From NCBI RefSeq assembly GCF_002844195.1, contig NZ_PEND01000002.1:558001-622000 (forward strand): a stretch of 64,000 nucleotides of DNA. The letters run 5' to 3'. Position 1 is the stretch's first letter, and each line of letters begins with the position of its first letter. The translations under genes were made by a program, and so were the position numbers. The DNA comes from Halegenticoccus soli. GTDB taxonomy: Archaea > Halobacteriota > Halobacteria > Halobacteriales > Haloferacaceae. Below are positions 27,122 to 35,962 of this stretch, piece by piece. The notes beneath the pieces were generated by a model. It had not been told where the DNA came from and ran no database searches. It saw only the letters and a program-made list of their open reading frames with translations.

Positions 27122-27967
27122 TCACTCCTTCAGGGAACCGGCGAGGATGCCGCTGACGAACTGCTTCTGTAGCGCGAGGAACAGCGCGAAGATGGGGAGG
27201 ATAGAGATCGTCGCCGCGACCATGATCTGGTCGTAGTAGACGCGCTGGAACCCCACGAGCTGTGCGAACGCGACCGGGATCGTGTACATCGACTCCTCCT
27301 GCAGGACGACCAGCGGGTAGAGAAAGAGGTTCCACTGGAACAGAAAGAGGATGATCGCGAGCGCCGCCAGCGACGACTTCATCGTCGGCAGCGCGATGCG
27401 GTAAAACAGCTGGAACTCGGTCGCCCCGTCCATCCGGGCCGACTCCAGCAGCGCGTCGGGGATCTTCTTCATGTTCTGGCGCATGAGGAAGATGCCGATT
27501 GGGTTCGCCGCCCACGGCAGGATGATGGCCTGGTAGGTGTTCGTCCAGCCGAACCGGACCATGAGGAGGAAAAGCGGGATCACGAGCAGCTGGATGGGGA
27601 GGACGAGCGTCGCGAGGATCCCGTAGAAGATCGGCTCCTTGAACCGGAACTCGTACTTCGCGAACGCGAACCCCGCCATCGAGCACAGGAGCATCGACAG
27701 GAGCGTGTAGACGACGGCGATGAGGACGCTGTTCCCGACGCTCCGCAGGAAGTCGAGCCGACCCTGCAGCGCGTCGAGGTTGGCGAGGAACTCGGTCCCC
27801 GGCAGGAACCGCGGCGGGTACGACAGGAACGCCGGCTGGGGGAGCGACGCCGCGACGACCATCCAGTAGATCGGCACCAGCGTCAGCGCCACCGCCGCGA
27901 GGAGGAACGTGTACGTGAGGAACTGCCAGACGCCCTCGCGCCGGTCGGCCTCACGCATCGTCCTCAC
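27122..27967 (-). CDS. Carbohydrate ABC permease, MalG-type (system 2)
   Basis: This 281-residue permease has six helices and the coupling loop DALLESARMDGATEFQLFYRIALPTMKSSLAALA. The N-terminal VALTLVPIYWMVVAASLPQP and the late MVAATISILPIFALFLALQKQFV fit the MalG family. It overlaps the upstream MalF-type gene by 17 bases and is followed by the ATPase after a 32-base gap. Confidence 0.92.
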   Translation of the reverse strand: MRTMREADRREGVWQFLTYTFLLAAVALTLVPIYWMVVAASLPQPAFLSYPPRFLPGTEFLANLDALQGRLDFLRSVGNSVLIAVVYTLLSMLLCSMAGFAFAKYEFRFKEPIFYGILATLVLPIQLLVIPLFLLMVRFGWTNTYQAIILPWAANPIGIFLMRQNMKKIPDALLESARMDGATEFQLFYRIALPTMKSSLAALAIILFLFQWNLFLYPLVVLQEESMYTIPVAFAQLVGFQRVYYDQIMVAATISILPIFALFLALQKQFVSGILAGSLKE

Positions 27968-28973
27968 CCCCGATGCGGATCTGGATTATCGACAGGGCCC
28001 CGACGACGACGACGAGCGCGTAGGTGAGCGCGCTCGCGTAACCGAGATTGAAGTTGACGAACGCCTCGCGGTAGACGTACTGGACGATGGTCAGCGTCGC
28101 GTTCGAGGGGCCGCCGCCGGTGATGATGTACGGTTCGGCGAACAGCTTGAACGTCCCGATGGTCGAGAGGACGACGACGAACAGCAACACGGGTCGCAGC
28201 TGCGGCAGCGTCACGTACCGGAACTTCTGCCAGCGAGTCGCGCCGTCTATCTCGGCCGCCTCGTACAGCTGCCGCGGGACGTTCTGCAGCCCCGCGAGCA
28301 GGATGATCATGTTGTAGCCGACCCACCGCCAGGTGACGGCGCCGACGATCGTCATCCGCGCCCAGAACGGCTCCGTGAGCCACGGAATCGGACCGACGCC
28401 GACCCGCGCGAGCGCGTAGTTCACGACGCCGAGCTGCTCGTTGAGGAGCAGGAGGAACACCGTCGAGTAGGCGACGAGGTTCGCCGACACGGGAAGCGCG
28501 AGCGTCGTCCGGAGCACGCCCTTGAACCGCACGAACGAGGCGTTCAGCGCCAGCGCCAGCGCCAGCGCGAGCCCGATCATCAGCGGCACCTGCACGAGGA
28601 GGATGAACACCGTGTTGAAGAGCGCCTGGTGGAACAGCTCGTCGGTGAACAGGCGGGCGTAGTTCGAGAGCCCGACGAACTCCAGCGACGCGAGGCTCTT
28701 GATCTCGACGACGGTGAACCCGAGGTCGAACCAGAGGATCGTCCCGTCGCCGACCCCCTGGTACTCGAAGAACGACAGGTACAGCGTGTAGACGACGGGG
28801 AACGCGAGGAAGACGCCGAACAGGACGAAGAAGGGCGCGAGAAAGAGGTACGGGACGCCCGGAACGGCGGGGAGAGCGTCGCGCACACCCTGTCGGGCGT
28901 ACCGCAGCCGGTCGGCCGCGGACGGCTCGTAGGTCCGCCGCGGCGCGTCCGACGTCGATGAGTCTGCTGTCAT
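27951..28973 (-). CDS. Carbohydrate ABC permease, MalF-type (system 2)
   Basis: This 340-residue permease has its first helix at VPYLFLAPFFVLFGVFLAFPVVYTLYLSFFEY and the coupling loop RQLYEAAEIDGATRWQKFRYVTLPQLRPVLLFV. I chose the ATG at 28973, which follows the binding-protein stop by five bases; further upstream sequence in this frame belongs to another gene. It is longer than its system-1 partner owing to an N-terminal soluble stretch and an extended first periplasmic-type loop. Confidence 0.92.
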   Translation of the reverse strand: MTADSSTSDAPRRTYEPSAADRLRYARQGVRDALPAVPGVPYLFLAPFFVLFGVFLAFPVVYTLYLSFFEYQGVGDGTILWFDLGFTVVEIKSLASLEFVGLSNYARLFTDELFHQALFNTVFILLVQVPLMIGLALALALALNASFVRFKGVLRTTLALPVSANLVAYSTVFLLLLNEQLGVVNYALARVGVGPIPWLTEPFWARMTIVGAVTWRWVGYNMIILLAGLQNVPRQLYEAAEIDGATRWQKFRYVTLPQLRPVLLFVVVLSTIGTFKLFAEPYIITGGGPSNATLTIVQYVYREAFVNFNLGYASALTYALVVVVGALSIIQIRIGGEDDA

Positions 28974-28978
28974 GGCCG

Positions 28979-30283
28979 TTACGCCAGGTCCCTGTCGGTG
29001 CGCTCTGCGACCTGCTCGGCGGCCTTCGTGACCGCCTCCTTCGGCCCGTACTTGCCGTCGAGCATCCGCTGCAGGTGCGTTCCCATCGCCTCCGTGACCT
29101 CCGGCGTGTCCGCGGTGAAGCGGTATCCCGGGATGTCGGCCGAGAGCTCCGCGAAGATCCGTCGTATCCGCTGCCCCCCGAAGAAGTCGACCTTCGCGCC
29201 GTAGAGGTCCGCGTCGTACGCGGCCTTCAGCGCGGGGAAGATCCCGTACTTCTCGTACATCTCGTTCTGCATCTCGGGGGTCGAGAGCGCGAACTTCACG
29301 TAGTCCCACGCGCGGTTCGCCACGGCGTCGTCGGTCTGCTTCGGGATGCAGAGGTTCGACCCGCCCCAGTTGGTCGCGCGGTTGCCGCCCGTCTCGAACG
29401 CGGGGAGGGCGTAGACGCCCCACTTCCCGGAGGTTTTCGGCAGCGAGTCGCGCAGCGTGCCCTCCATCCACGCGCCCGCCGGGAGCGAGGCGATCTTCCC
29501 CTCGCCGTAGGCGCTGAACCAGGACGAGGACCACGACTGCATGTTGGCCACGATACCCGCTTCCTCGAGATCTCGAATGTGCCGCGCGACGCGGACGCTC
29601 GCCTCGCTGTGGACGTTGACGGCCCCGTCGGCCGTGAACGGCTCCCCGCCGAGCTGGCGGAACTGCATCCGCCAGACCCCGGCGAGGTCGTTGGGCGGAA
29701 GGTTCCCCATGAAGACGTCGTCCGGGAGCTTCCTTCCGGCTTCGACGTACTGCTCCCACGTCTCGATGCTCGACGGATCGATCCCGTGCGCCTCGTAGAC
29801 GTCGCGCCGGTAGAACACGCCGACAGGTCCGATGTCCCACGGGAGCGCGTACACGCCGCCGTCCTCGCCGGTGATGGCCTCCCACTTCCCGGAGACGAAC
29901 GCGGATTTCAGCCCGGCGTCCGAGATCCGGTCCGAGAGGTCTCGCAGTCCACCGGTTCCGATGAACGACGGCGCCACCACGCTCTCGAGGATCGAAAAGT
30001 CGGGCGCGCCCGACCCCGACAGCAGCGCGGATTTGAACTTGTCGACGAGCGCGTCGTGGCCGTACTGCTCGATGGTCACGTCGGCGTTCCCGTTCGCCCG
30101 CTTTTCGTACGGCTCGTCGGTCAGGTCGAGCGACTTCGCCGCGACGTCCCACGCCCAGCCGGTGGCTTTTGCGGCCATGTCGTTTCCGCCGTCCCCCGCG
30201 GAGTCGTCCGCGGCGTTCGGATCGCCCGTGCCGACGCACCCGCCGAGGCCGGCGACCGCCGCCGCTCCGCCGAGTGCGAGCAA
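28979..30283 (-). CDS. Carbohydrate-binding lipoprotein (system 2), start unclear
   Basis: This extracellular solute-binding protein has LALGGAAAVAGLGGC (lipobox), then the family-1 fold (GAPDFSILESVVAPSF, YALPWDIGPVGVFYRRDVYEAHGIDP, SLPAGAWMEGTLRDSL, NWGGSNLCIPKQTDD). From the TTG at 30283 it is 434 residues. The frame remains open upstream to encode AIDRRSLLALGG, which supplies the expected twin arginines, but reaches a TGA with no ATG or GTG. A well-placed leaderless ATG (30333) is in another frame. So either a non-standard start or a one-base frameshift near 30290-30310 is involved. It heads importer operon 2. Confidence 0.85.
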   Translation of the reverse strand: MLALGGAAAVAGLGGCVGTGDPNAADDSAGDGGNDMAAKATGWAWDVAAKSLDLTDEPYEKRANGNADVTIEQYGHDALVDKFKSALLSGSGAPDFSILESVVAPSFIGTGGLRDLSDRISDAGLKSAFVSGKWEAITGEDGGVYALPWDIGPVGVFYRRDVYEAHGIDPSSIETWEQYVEAGRKLPDDVFMGNLPPNDLAGVWRMQFRQLGGEPFTADGAVNVHSEASVRVARHIRDLEEAGIVANMQSWSSSWFSAYGEGKIASLPAGAWMEGTLRDSLPKTSGKWGVYALPAFETGGNRATNWGGSNLCIPKQTDDAVANRAWDYVKFALSTPEMQNEMYEKYGIFPALKAAYDADLYGAKVDFFGGQRIRRIFAELSADIPGYRFTADTPEVTEAMGTHLQRMLDGKYGPKEAVTKAAEQVAERTDRDLA

Positions 30284-30346
30284 CGACCGTCTGTCGATCG
30301 CGTTAACCTTTCCAGATATTCAGTCGCAATCATTACTGTTCTAGAA

Positions 30347-30358
30347 TATAATTATAAT
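30347..30358 (-). promoter_or_regulatory. TATA promoter of importer operon 2
   Basis: The minus strand has CATTATAATTATA here, about 14-25 bases upstream of the ATG at 30333, inside an AT-rich patch. It fits transcription starting at or near that ATG, which is not in frame with the binding protein. Confidence 0.5.
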
Positions 30359-30468
30359 GGTTTTTGTCACGCTCGCAACGAGTGTGGTAAGCCGCCTTCC
30401 CGGCTGCGAGACGGACGGCGCGTCTCGCGATCGACGACCCGTCGGCCGGGGGACGGGAGTGCCCGACG

Positions 30469-32586
30469 TCACCGGTTCTCGCCCCGGCGGCCGGCCGTAC
30501 CGGTCGATCGACAGGACCGGTCGACCGACACCGACCCGAGATCCGCCTCGACGACGCTCACGTCGAACGCGCCGACCGCGGCGTCGCCGACGACCCAGGC
30601 GGCGTCGGCCGGGGCCGAGATCCGAACCGGATCCGAGGTGAAGTTCGTGATCCAGACGAATCCGTCACGCTCGGCCGCGCGGACGCCCGTCGGGAACCGG
30701 TCCGCGCACCCGACGCCGGCGCGGTCGAGCAGGTTGCCCGCGACCGCCGCAGCCAGATCGGCCTCGGGCCACGTGCCGACGTGGGTCGCGGATCCGCTCC
30801 CCACGTCGTTCCGGACGATCGCCGGCCTCCCCGCGGCGACGCCGCTTTCGTGCGTCCCGACGACGGTCGCGTCTCCCGGCGCGAGCCACTCCGCCCACGT
30901 GCGCGCCGGGTACGGTTCTGCGGTGCGGTTCGGCCGACCGGGCCGGTCGGTCTGATCGGACCGACCGGATCGACCCGACCCGCCGGAACCGTCGCTGTAG
31001 GACACCTCCGGCGCGATCGAGTCCGGGAGGCTCTCGTGGCGCTCGACCGTCGCGCCGACGAGGTCCGCGAGCGGTCCCGGCGCCGGTTCGGCGCGGAGCT
31101 TGTTCCACGGGTCCTTGACGCCCGACCGGATCGTCAGGAGGAGCTCGCCCCCCGCCTCGACGTAGTCGCGCAGGTGCGACGCGAGGGCGTCGTCGACGAG
31201 GTGGAGCGTCGGCGCGACGACCGCGGCGTACCCGTCGAGGTCCGCCCGCGGGTGGACCACGTCGACCTGCACTCCCCGCTCCCGCAGCGCCCGGTAGTAG
31301 GTCCGCGCGTGGGACCAGTACTCGAAGTCGGGCGAGTGCGGCTGGATCGAGAGCGCCCAGTGGTTCTCGTAGCCGTGCAGCAGCGCGACCGGCGCGTCGA
31401 CCGACGCGAGGTCCGGGAGCTCCTGAATCTCCTTCGCCGCCCGCCGGGCGTCGTCGTACCCGCGATCCGGCGAGCCGTCGGCCTTCCTGAGCCCCGCGTG
31501 GTACTGCTCCTGTCCCTCCAGACACCGACGCCACCTGAAGTAGAGCACGGCGTCCGCCCCGTGCGCCGTCGCGTGGTGGGCCCACAGGCGCATCGCCCCC
31601 TCGGCGGGCTGCGGGGCGTGCGGCGGCCAGTTGATGTCGCCCGGCTGCTGCTCCATCACCCAGAACGGTTCGCCGTTCGTTCCCCGGTAGAGGTCGTGGT
31701 TCACGCCGACCTGGTCCGGGTCGCCCGCGCGGAGTTCGTCGGGCGTCGCCTCCTCCGGCCGTCGATACTGGGGGAACCCCGTCGGGTACGAATCCCACGC
31801 CACGAGGTCGAGGTCGTCGCTGACGGCGTGCGCGTCGAGCGTCCCGAAATCGCCCATGAAGTTGTGCGCGACGAACCACTCCGCGTTCGCCTCCCGCACG
31901 AGGCGGGCCTGGAGCCGGCTGTACTCGACGACGCTCTCGCTCGCGAACCGGTAGTACTCCAGGAGGTGCGAGGGGTGGTGGTCGGACGGGGTCGGCCGCG
32001 GCGGCTCGACCGCCTCGAAGCCGCCGTACCGCTGGCTCCAGAACGTCGTCCCCCACCGCCGGTTCAGCTCGTCGACGTCGTCGTAGCGGTCGCGGAGCCA
32101 CTCGCGGAACGCGGCGGCGCAGTCGTCGCAGTAACAGCGGACCGTCCCGTGACACCCGAACTCGTTGTCGATCTGCCAGCCGACGACGCGCGGATCGTCG
32201 GCGTAGCGATCGACCATCCGCGAGACGACGCGCTCCGTCTCCGCGCGGTAGGCCGGGGAGTTGAAGCAGTAGTGCCGCCGGCTCCCGAACCCCCGGGGGG
32301 TGCCGTCCGGCTCGGCCTGCAGGATCTCGGGGCGCTCGTCGACGAGCCACTTCGGCGGCGTCGCCGTCGGCGTACAGAGGACGACCTTCAGCCCCCGCTG
32401 GCCGAGGATCTCCACGGCCTCGTCGAGCCACTCGAAGTCGAACTCGCCGCGGCGCGGTTCCAGCACCGCCCAGGAGAACTCCGCCATCCGGACGTACTCG
32501 ATGCCCGCCTCGACCATCTGGTCCGCGTCGGTCTCCCACCGGTCCCGCGGCCAGTGTTCCGGGAAGTAGCAGACGCCGATTGTCAT
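30469..32586 (-). CDS. Glycoside hydrolase family 42 beta-galactosidase
   Basis: This 705-residue cytoplasmic enzyme starts MTIGVCYFPEHWPRDRWETD, typical of GH42. The acid/base Glu is in GWQIDNEFG (Glu142), the nucleophile in PFWVMEQQPG, and the GH42 structural zinc site is complete with Cys107, Cys151, Cys153 and Cys156 (HYCFNSP and RCYCDDC). A trimerisation domain (about 400-600) and a C-terminal beta domain follow; they contain a repetitive Gly/Ser/Arg/Asp stretch around residue 535-565. It should remove beta-galactosyl groups. A GGTTTTAC promoter element lies at 32611-32620. It is divergent from the second dgoD. Confidence 0.92.
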   Translation of the reverse strand: MTIGVCYFPEHWPRDRWETDADQMVEAGIEYVRMAEFSWAVLEPRRGEFDFEWLDEAVEILGQRGLKVVLCTPTATPPKWLVDERPEILQAEPDGTPRGFGSRRHYCFNSPAYRAETERVVSRMVDRYADDPRVVGWQIDNEFGCHGTVRCYCDDCAAAFREWLRDRYDDVDELNRRWGTTFWSQRYGGFEAVEPPRPTPSDHHPSHLLEYYRFASESVVEYSRLQARLVREANAEWFVAHNFMGDFGTLDAHAVSDDLDLVAWDSYPTGFPQYRRPEEATPDELRAGDPDQVGVNHDLYRGTNGEPFWVMEQQPGDINWPPHAPQPAEGAMRLWAHHATAHGADAVLYFRWRRCLEGQEQYHAGLRKADGSPDRGYDDARRAAKEIQELPDLASVDAPVALLHGYENHWALSIQPHSPDFEYWSHARTYYRALRERGVQVDVVHPRADLDGYAAVVAPTLHLVDDALASHLRDYVEAGGELLLTIRSGVKDPWNKLRAEPAPGPLADLVGATVERHESLPDSIAPEVSYSDGSGGSGRSGRSDQTDRPGRPNRTAEPYPARTWAEWLAPGDATVVGTHESGVAAGRPAIVRNDVGSGSATHVGTWPEADLAAAVAGNLLDRAGVGCADRFPTGVRAAERDGFVWITNFTSDPVRISAPADAAWVVGDAAVGAFDVSVVEADLGSVSVDRSCRSTGTAGRRGENR

Positions 32587-32762
32587 GCGCCAGCGATCTA
32601 CGCGCTTCGGGTAAAACCTTCCCCTCCGGCGCGCTCTCTCGCGGGCGTCCGCGTCGGTCGCACCAATCGATCATCGATCCGTACTCGGTCGTACAACGGG
32701 TCCCCGTCGGACCGCGCCGCGGCTCCGGTGGTTACATACCCGCGTGCCGCCACGTAACGGCT

Positions 32763-33917
32763 ATGACACGGATCGTCGACTACGAGCTGTACGAGGTGCC
32801 GCCGCGGTGGCTGTTCCTCCGCGTCGAAACCAGCGACGGCCTCGTCGGCTGGGGCGAACCGATCGTCGAAGGGCGCGCGAAAACCGTCCAGGCGGCCGTC
32901 GAGGAACTGATGGACGCCTACCTGCTCGGCCGGGACCCCTCTCACATCGAGGATCACTGGCAGACGATGTACCGCGGGGGCTTCTACCGCGGCGGCCCCG
33001 TCCTCATGAGCGCCATCGCCGGGATCGATCAGGCGCTCTGGGACATCAAGGGCAAACACTACGACGCACCCATCTACGAACTGCTCGGCGGGCGCGCGCG
33101 GAACCGGGTCCGCGTCTACCAGTGGATCGGCGGGGACCAGCCGTCGGAGGTCGGGGCGGCGGCGGCGGAGAAGGTGGAGGAGGGGTTCACGGCGCTGAAG
33201 ATGAACGCCACCTCCGAGATCCGGCGCGTCGACTCCCCCGCCGCCGTCCGGGAGGCCGCCGACCGCCTCCGCGAGGTCCGCGAGACGGTCGGCCCGGAGA
33301 TCGACGTGGGCGTCGACTTCCACGGCCGGGTGACGAAACCCATGGCCAAGCGGCTGGCGGCGGCGCTCGAACCGTATGAACCGATGTTCCTCGAAGAGCC
33401 CGTCCTCCCCGAGCACAACGACGCGCTCTCAGCGATCGCGGCGCACACGTCGATCCCCATCGCCACCGGCGAGCGCATGTACTCCCGCTGGGACTTCAAG
33501 CAGGTGTTCGAGAGCGGCGCCGTCGACGTGATCCAGCCCGACCTCTCGCACGCCGGCGGGATCACCGAAGTGCAGAAGATTGCGGCGATGGCCGAAGCGT
33601 ACGACGTCGCGCTCGCGCCCCACTGCCCGCTCGGCCCCATCGCCCTCGCGTCGTGCGTCCACGTCGACATCTGCTCGCCGAACGCGTTCATCCAGGAGCA
33701 GAGCCTCGACATCCACTACAACGAGACGAATGACATCCTCGATTACCTCGCCGACCCGGACGTGTTCCGCTACGAGGACGGCTACGTCGACGTCCCGGAG
33801 GGGCCGGGACTGGGGATCGAACTGAACGAGGAGTACGTCCGCGAGCAGGCAGGCCGGACCGTCAACTGGCGGAATCCCGTCTGGCGGCACGACGACGGCA
33901 GCATCGCCGAGTGGTGA
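32763..33917 (+). CDS. dgoD: D-galactonate dehydratase (copy 2)
   Basis: This 384-residue enzyme is very close to copy 1: nearly every block is identical (PPRWLFLRVETSDGLVGWGEPI, GVDFHGRVTKPMAKRL, FLEEPVLPEH, ATGERMYSRWDFK, QPDLSHAGGITE, APHCPLGPIALASC, WRHDDGSIAEW). All active-site residues are kept, so it should be active. The two copies differ most near the C-terminus. It has its own promoter (TTACATAC at 32732-32739, about 25-30 bases upstream) and precedes the IclR regulator. Related sugar-acid substrates, such as another galactonate-like stereoisomer, are possible. Confidence 0.92.
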   Translation: MTRIVDYELYEVPPRWLFLRVETSDGLVGWGEPIVEGRAKTVQAAVEELMDAYLLGRDPSHIEDHWQTMYRGGFYRGGPVLMSAIAGIDQALWDIKGKHYDAPIYELLGGRARNRVRVYQWIGGDQPSEVGAAAAEKVEEGFTALKMNATSEIRRVDSPAAVREAADRLREVRETVGPEIDVGVDFHGRVTKPMAKRLAAALEPYEPMFLEEPVLPEHNDALSAIAAHTSIPIATGERMYSRWDFKQVFESGAVDVIQPDLSHAGGITEVQKIAAMAEAYDVALAPHCPLGPIALASCVHVDICSPNAFIQEQSLDIHYNETNDILDYLADPDVFRYEDGYVDVPEGPGLGIELNEEYVREQAGRTVNWRNPVWRHDDGSIAEW

Positions 33918-33990
33918 GGGCCTCCGAGCGGGGCGGCCGTCCTCGCCGCGGGACGTTTTCCGGTCGCATCGTCGATCCCGATCGGGCGGC

Positions 33991-34023
33991 TCCGTCCCGT
34001 TCTCAAAGTGAGAACGGGACGGA
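33991..34023. promoter_or_regulatory. 33-bp perfect inverted repeat with IclR-like core
   Basis: Two 15-base arms, TCCGTCCCGTTCTCA (33991-34005) and its exact complement (34009-34023), flank AAG. The core GTTCTCAAAGTGAGAAC (33999-34015) has the form GTTCTC-N5-GAGAAC shared with two other sites nearby. It lies 74 bases after dgoD copy 2 and may be an operator, a terminator hairpin for dgoD, or both. Confidence 0.65.
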
Positions 34024-34183
34024 TCGAACGGGCCCGCCGGGGCGAACTACTCGCCGCGAGGACGCCGCCGGCACCCGTCTCCGCTCCGAGCGCACTCGGT
34101 TCGGACCGCCGCTCGGATCGGAGTCGCGCCGTCGCGCGGCGTTCGGCGGCGGCGCGCGAACCGTTCGTTCGGCGCGGGCGGTC

Positions 34184-34200
34184 GTTCTCGTAACGAGAAC
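34184..34200. promoter_or_regulatory. 17-bp palindrome upstream of IclR regulator 1
   Basis: GTTCTCGTAACGAGAAC is a perfect palindrome (8-base arms around one base). It sits directly before a TGTTATGT element that could be the TATA box for the regulator gene starting at 34240, the position expected for an autoregulatory operator. Confidence 0.7.
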
Positions 34201-34239
34201 AACTGTTATGTGGGCCGCCGTCGAAGGGGGCGAAAGACC

Positions 34240-34998
34240 ATGAACGCCGACGGACCGCCGCAGGTGCGGACGACGACGACGAGCCTCCGGATCGTCGAGG
34301 CCCTCCGGGAGCTCGACGGGGCCGGCGTCACGGAACTGGCGAACCGACTCGACATCTCGAAGAGCGCGGTTCACAAGCATCTCACGACGCTTCACCGCCT
34401 CGGGTACGTGCGCCGGGAGGGGAACACGTACCAGGTCGGACTCCAATTCCTGCACCTCGGCCTCTACGCGCGCGACCGGCTGCCGGTCTTCGAAACCGGC
34501 CGCGACGCGGTAGAGCGGCTCGCCGAGGCGACCGGGCACGCGACGAATCTCATGGTGTACGACGGCGGGTACGGGGTGTACGTCCGCCACATCCCGGGCG
34601 GCGGGGACGATCCGATCCGGGAGGGCGAGCGGGTGTACCTCCACGCGACAGCCGCCGGCAAGGCGATCCTGGCGTTCCTCGACGAGGGCGAACGGCGGTC
34701 CGTGCTGGAACGGATCGGCCTCCCGGAGATGACGGAAAAGACGATCACCGACCGGGCCCGGCTCGAACGGGAACTCCGTTCGGTCCGCGACCAGCGCCTC
34801 GCGTTCGACCGCGAGGAGTACGCGGAGGGGTATCAGTGCGTCGCATCGCCGGTCGTCGGCCCCGACGGCGTCACCGCGGCGGCCGTCAGCGTCTCCGGGT
34901 CGATGGATCGGATGACCGGGAAGACGCTCGAAGAGGACGTGACGGGGCTCGTCGTGAGCACCGCCAAGTCGATCGAGAACGAGTTACTGTCCCGGTAA
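34240..34998 (+). CDS. IclR-family regulator 1 (sugar island)
   Basis: This 252-residue protein has an N-terminal winged helix (about 10-70: SLRIVEALRELDGAGVTELANRLDISKSAVHKHLTTLHRLGYV) and a C-terminal GAF-like ligand-binding domain of IclR type (GREGERVYLHATAAGKAILAFLDEGE-like block, YQCVASPVVGPDGVTAAAVSVSG). It sits next to dgoD copy 2 and the GH42 gene, so it most likely senses a sugar acid or keto-deoxy acid and controls this island. Three matching 17-bp palindromes surround it. The ATG at 34240 was chosen; a GTG 30 bases upstream would add ten basic residues. Confidence 0.9.
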   Translation: MNADGPPQVRTTTTSLRIVEALRELDGAGVTELANRLDISKSAVHKHLTTLHRLGYVRREGNTYQVGLQFLHLGLYARDRLPVFETGRDAVERLAEATGHATNLMVYDGGYGVYVRHIPGGGDDPIREGERVYLHATAAGKAILAFLDEGERRSVLERIGLPEMTEKTITDRARLERELRSVRDQRLAFDREEYAEGYQCVASPVVGPDGVTAAAVSVSGSMDRMTGKTLEEDVTGLVVSTAKSIENELLSR

Positions 34999-35182
34999 CG
35001 CCCGATGGAGTGTCGCACGCGAGAACGCTTCGGCGGACTCGAACCGTCGCTCCCGGGGGGAGTAGCAGCGCGGGGACGTCGCTTTGCTCGCCGTCGATGC
35101 TCCCGGACGGCCCGCAGGGACGCTGACGCCCGGTCCGACCGTGTCTCGAACCCGATCGACGGTTCGCGAACGAGCCTCGGTT

Positions 35183-35199
35183 GTTCTCATATCGAGAAC
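35183..35199. promoter_or_regulatory. Third GTTCTC-N5-GAGAAC palindrome
   Basis: GTTCTCATATCGAGAAC has 6-base perfect arms and the same 17-base span as the two sites upstream of the IclR gene. It lies 185 bases downstream of that gene. Confidence 0.55.
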
Positions 35200-35444
35200 G
35201 GCCGTCGGCGATCCGAGACCGTCCTTACACCCGTAAGCCTGTAAACCCCCAGCGCTCGGCCGCGACCGACGAGTTCGGCGTCACCGACGGCTCCTCGTCG
35301 AACTGAGTTCGTCTACCGGTAGGTAATCCGTATGCGACCCGATAAATGATCGTCACGAACTGAAGTACCTGGATCACTCCTGGTGTTACAGTTCGACAGT
35401 CGGTAATATATTCTCTGCGAGAGTTCCGTTCGGGGGAAACGCTG

Positions 35445-35474
35445 CGAGAACGGTACTACCGAGAACGGTGATAC
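35445..35474. repeat. Two tandem 15-bp repeats with GAGAAC half sites
   Basis: CGAGAACGGTACTAC and CGAGAACGGTGATAC lie head to tail and differ at two positions. Both contain the GAGAAC half of the IclR-like palindrome, in the same orientation, 15 bases apart. Confidence 0.5.
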
Positions 35475-35962
35475 GGGTCCGGTCGGTCCCCGCTACCGGC
35501 CGTTTGATCCGTCGGTAACGGGGACCAGTCGGTCGATCCCCGGAATCGTCGACGGACCGACGTCGCGGGCGGGACGTCGTCGGGAGTTCAAACGTCGTCT
35601 CCCGGACGCGATATCGAGCGTCTTCGCGGCGCGGCAGGGGTCATCTCGGCTCGACCGTTCGTTCGAAATCCGCGGTAACTGAAAGGCACTCCGGTACGGC
35701 GACTTCCGTCGACGAAGCGTTCCGTCCCGCGACAGCTCCGCCAGACGATCAGCGGCCGGCGGTTTTTCGGTGAAATCTCTATCGATCGGCGATCGCCCGA
35801 AGAGGTTTTGCCGTCGAACGCTGTCTGCGTAGCCGTGCATCGCGTTCACGAGAACCGGCGGACGGCGGCTTCCCGTCCCTCTCCGACGAGCGTCGCTCCC
35901 GACCGCGCCGGAGCGGGCGGAACTGATCGCCGCGCCCGCCGAACGGCGAACAGCGCGCGACG

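Larger units (their letters stand above)
34999..35962. other. Long intergenic region with operator-like sites, no gene
   Basis: About 960 bases without a convincing gene on either strand; the open frames present are basic and Arg-rich, unlike the acidic proteins of this genome. It holds a GTTCTC-N5-GAGAAC palindrome (35183-35199), tandem repeats with the GAGAAC half site (35445-35474) and a promoter-like GTAATATATTC near 35402-35412. Confidence 0.5.
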
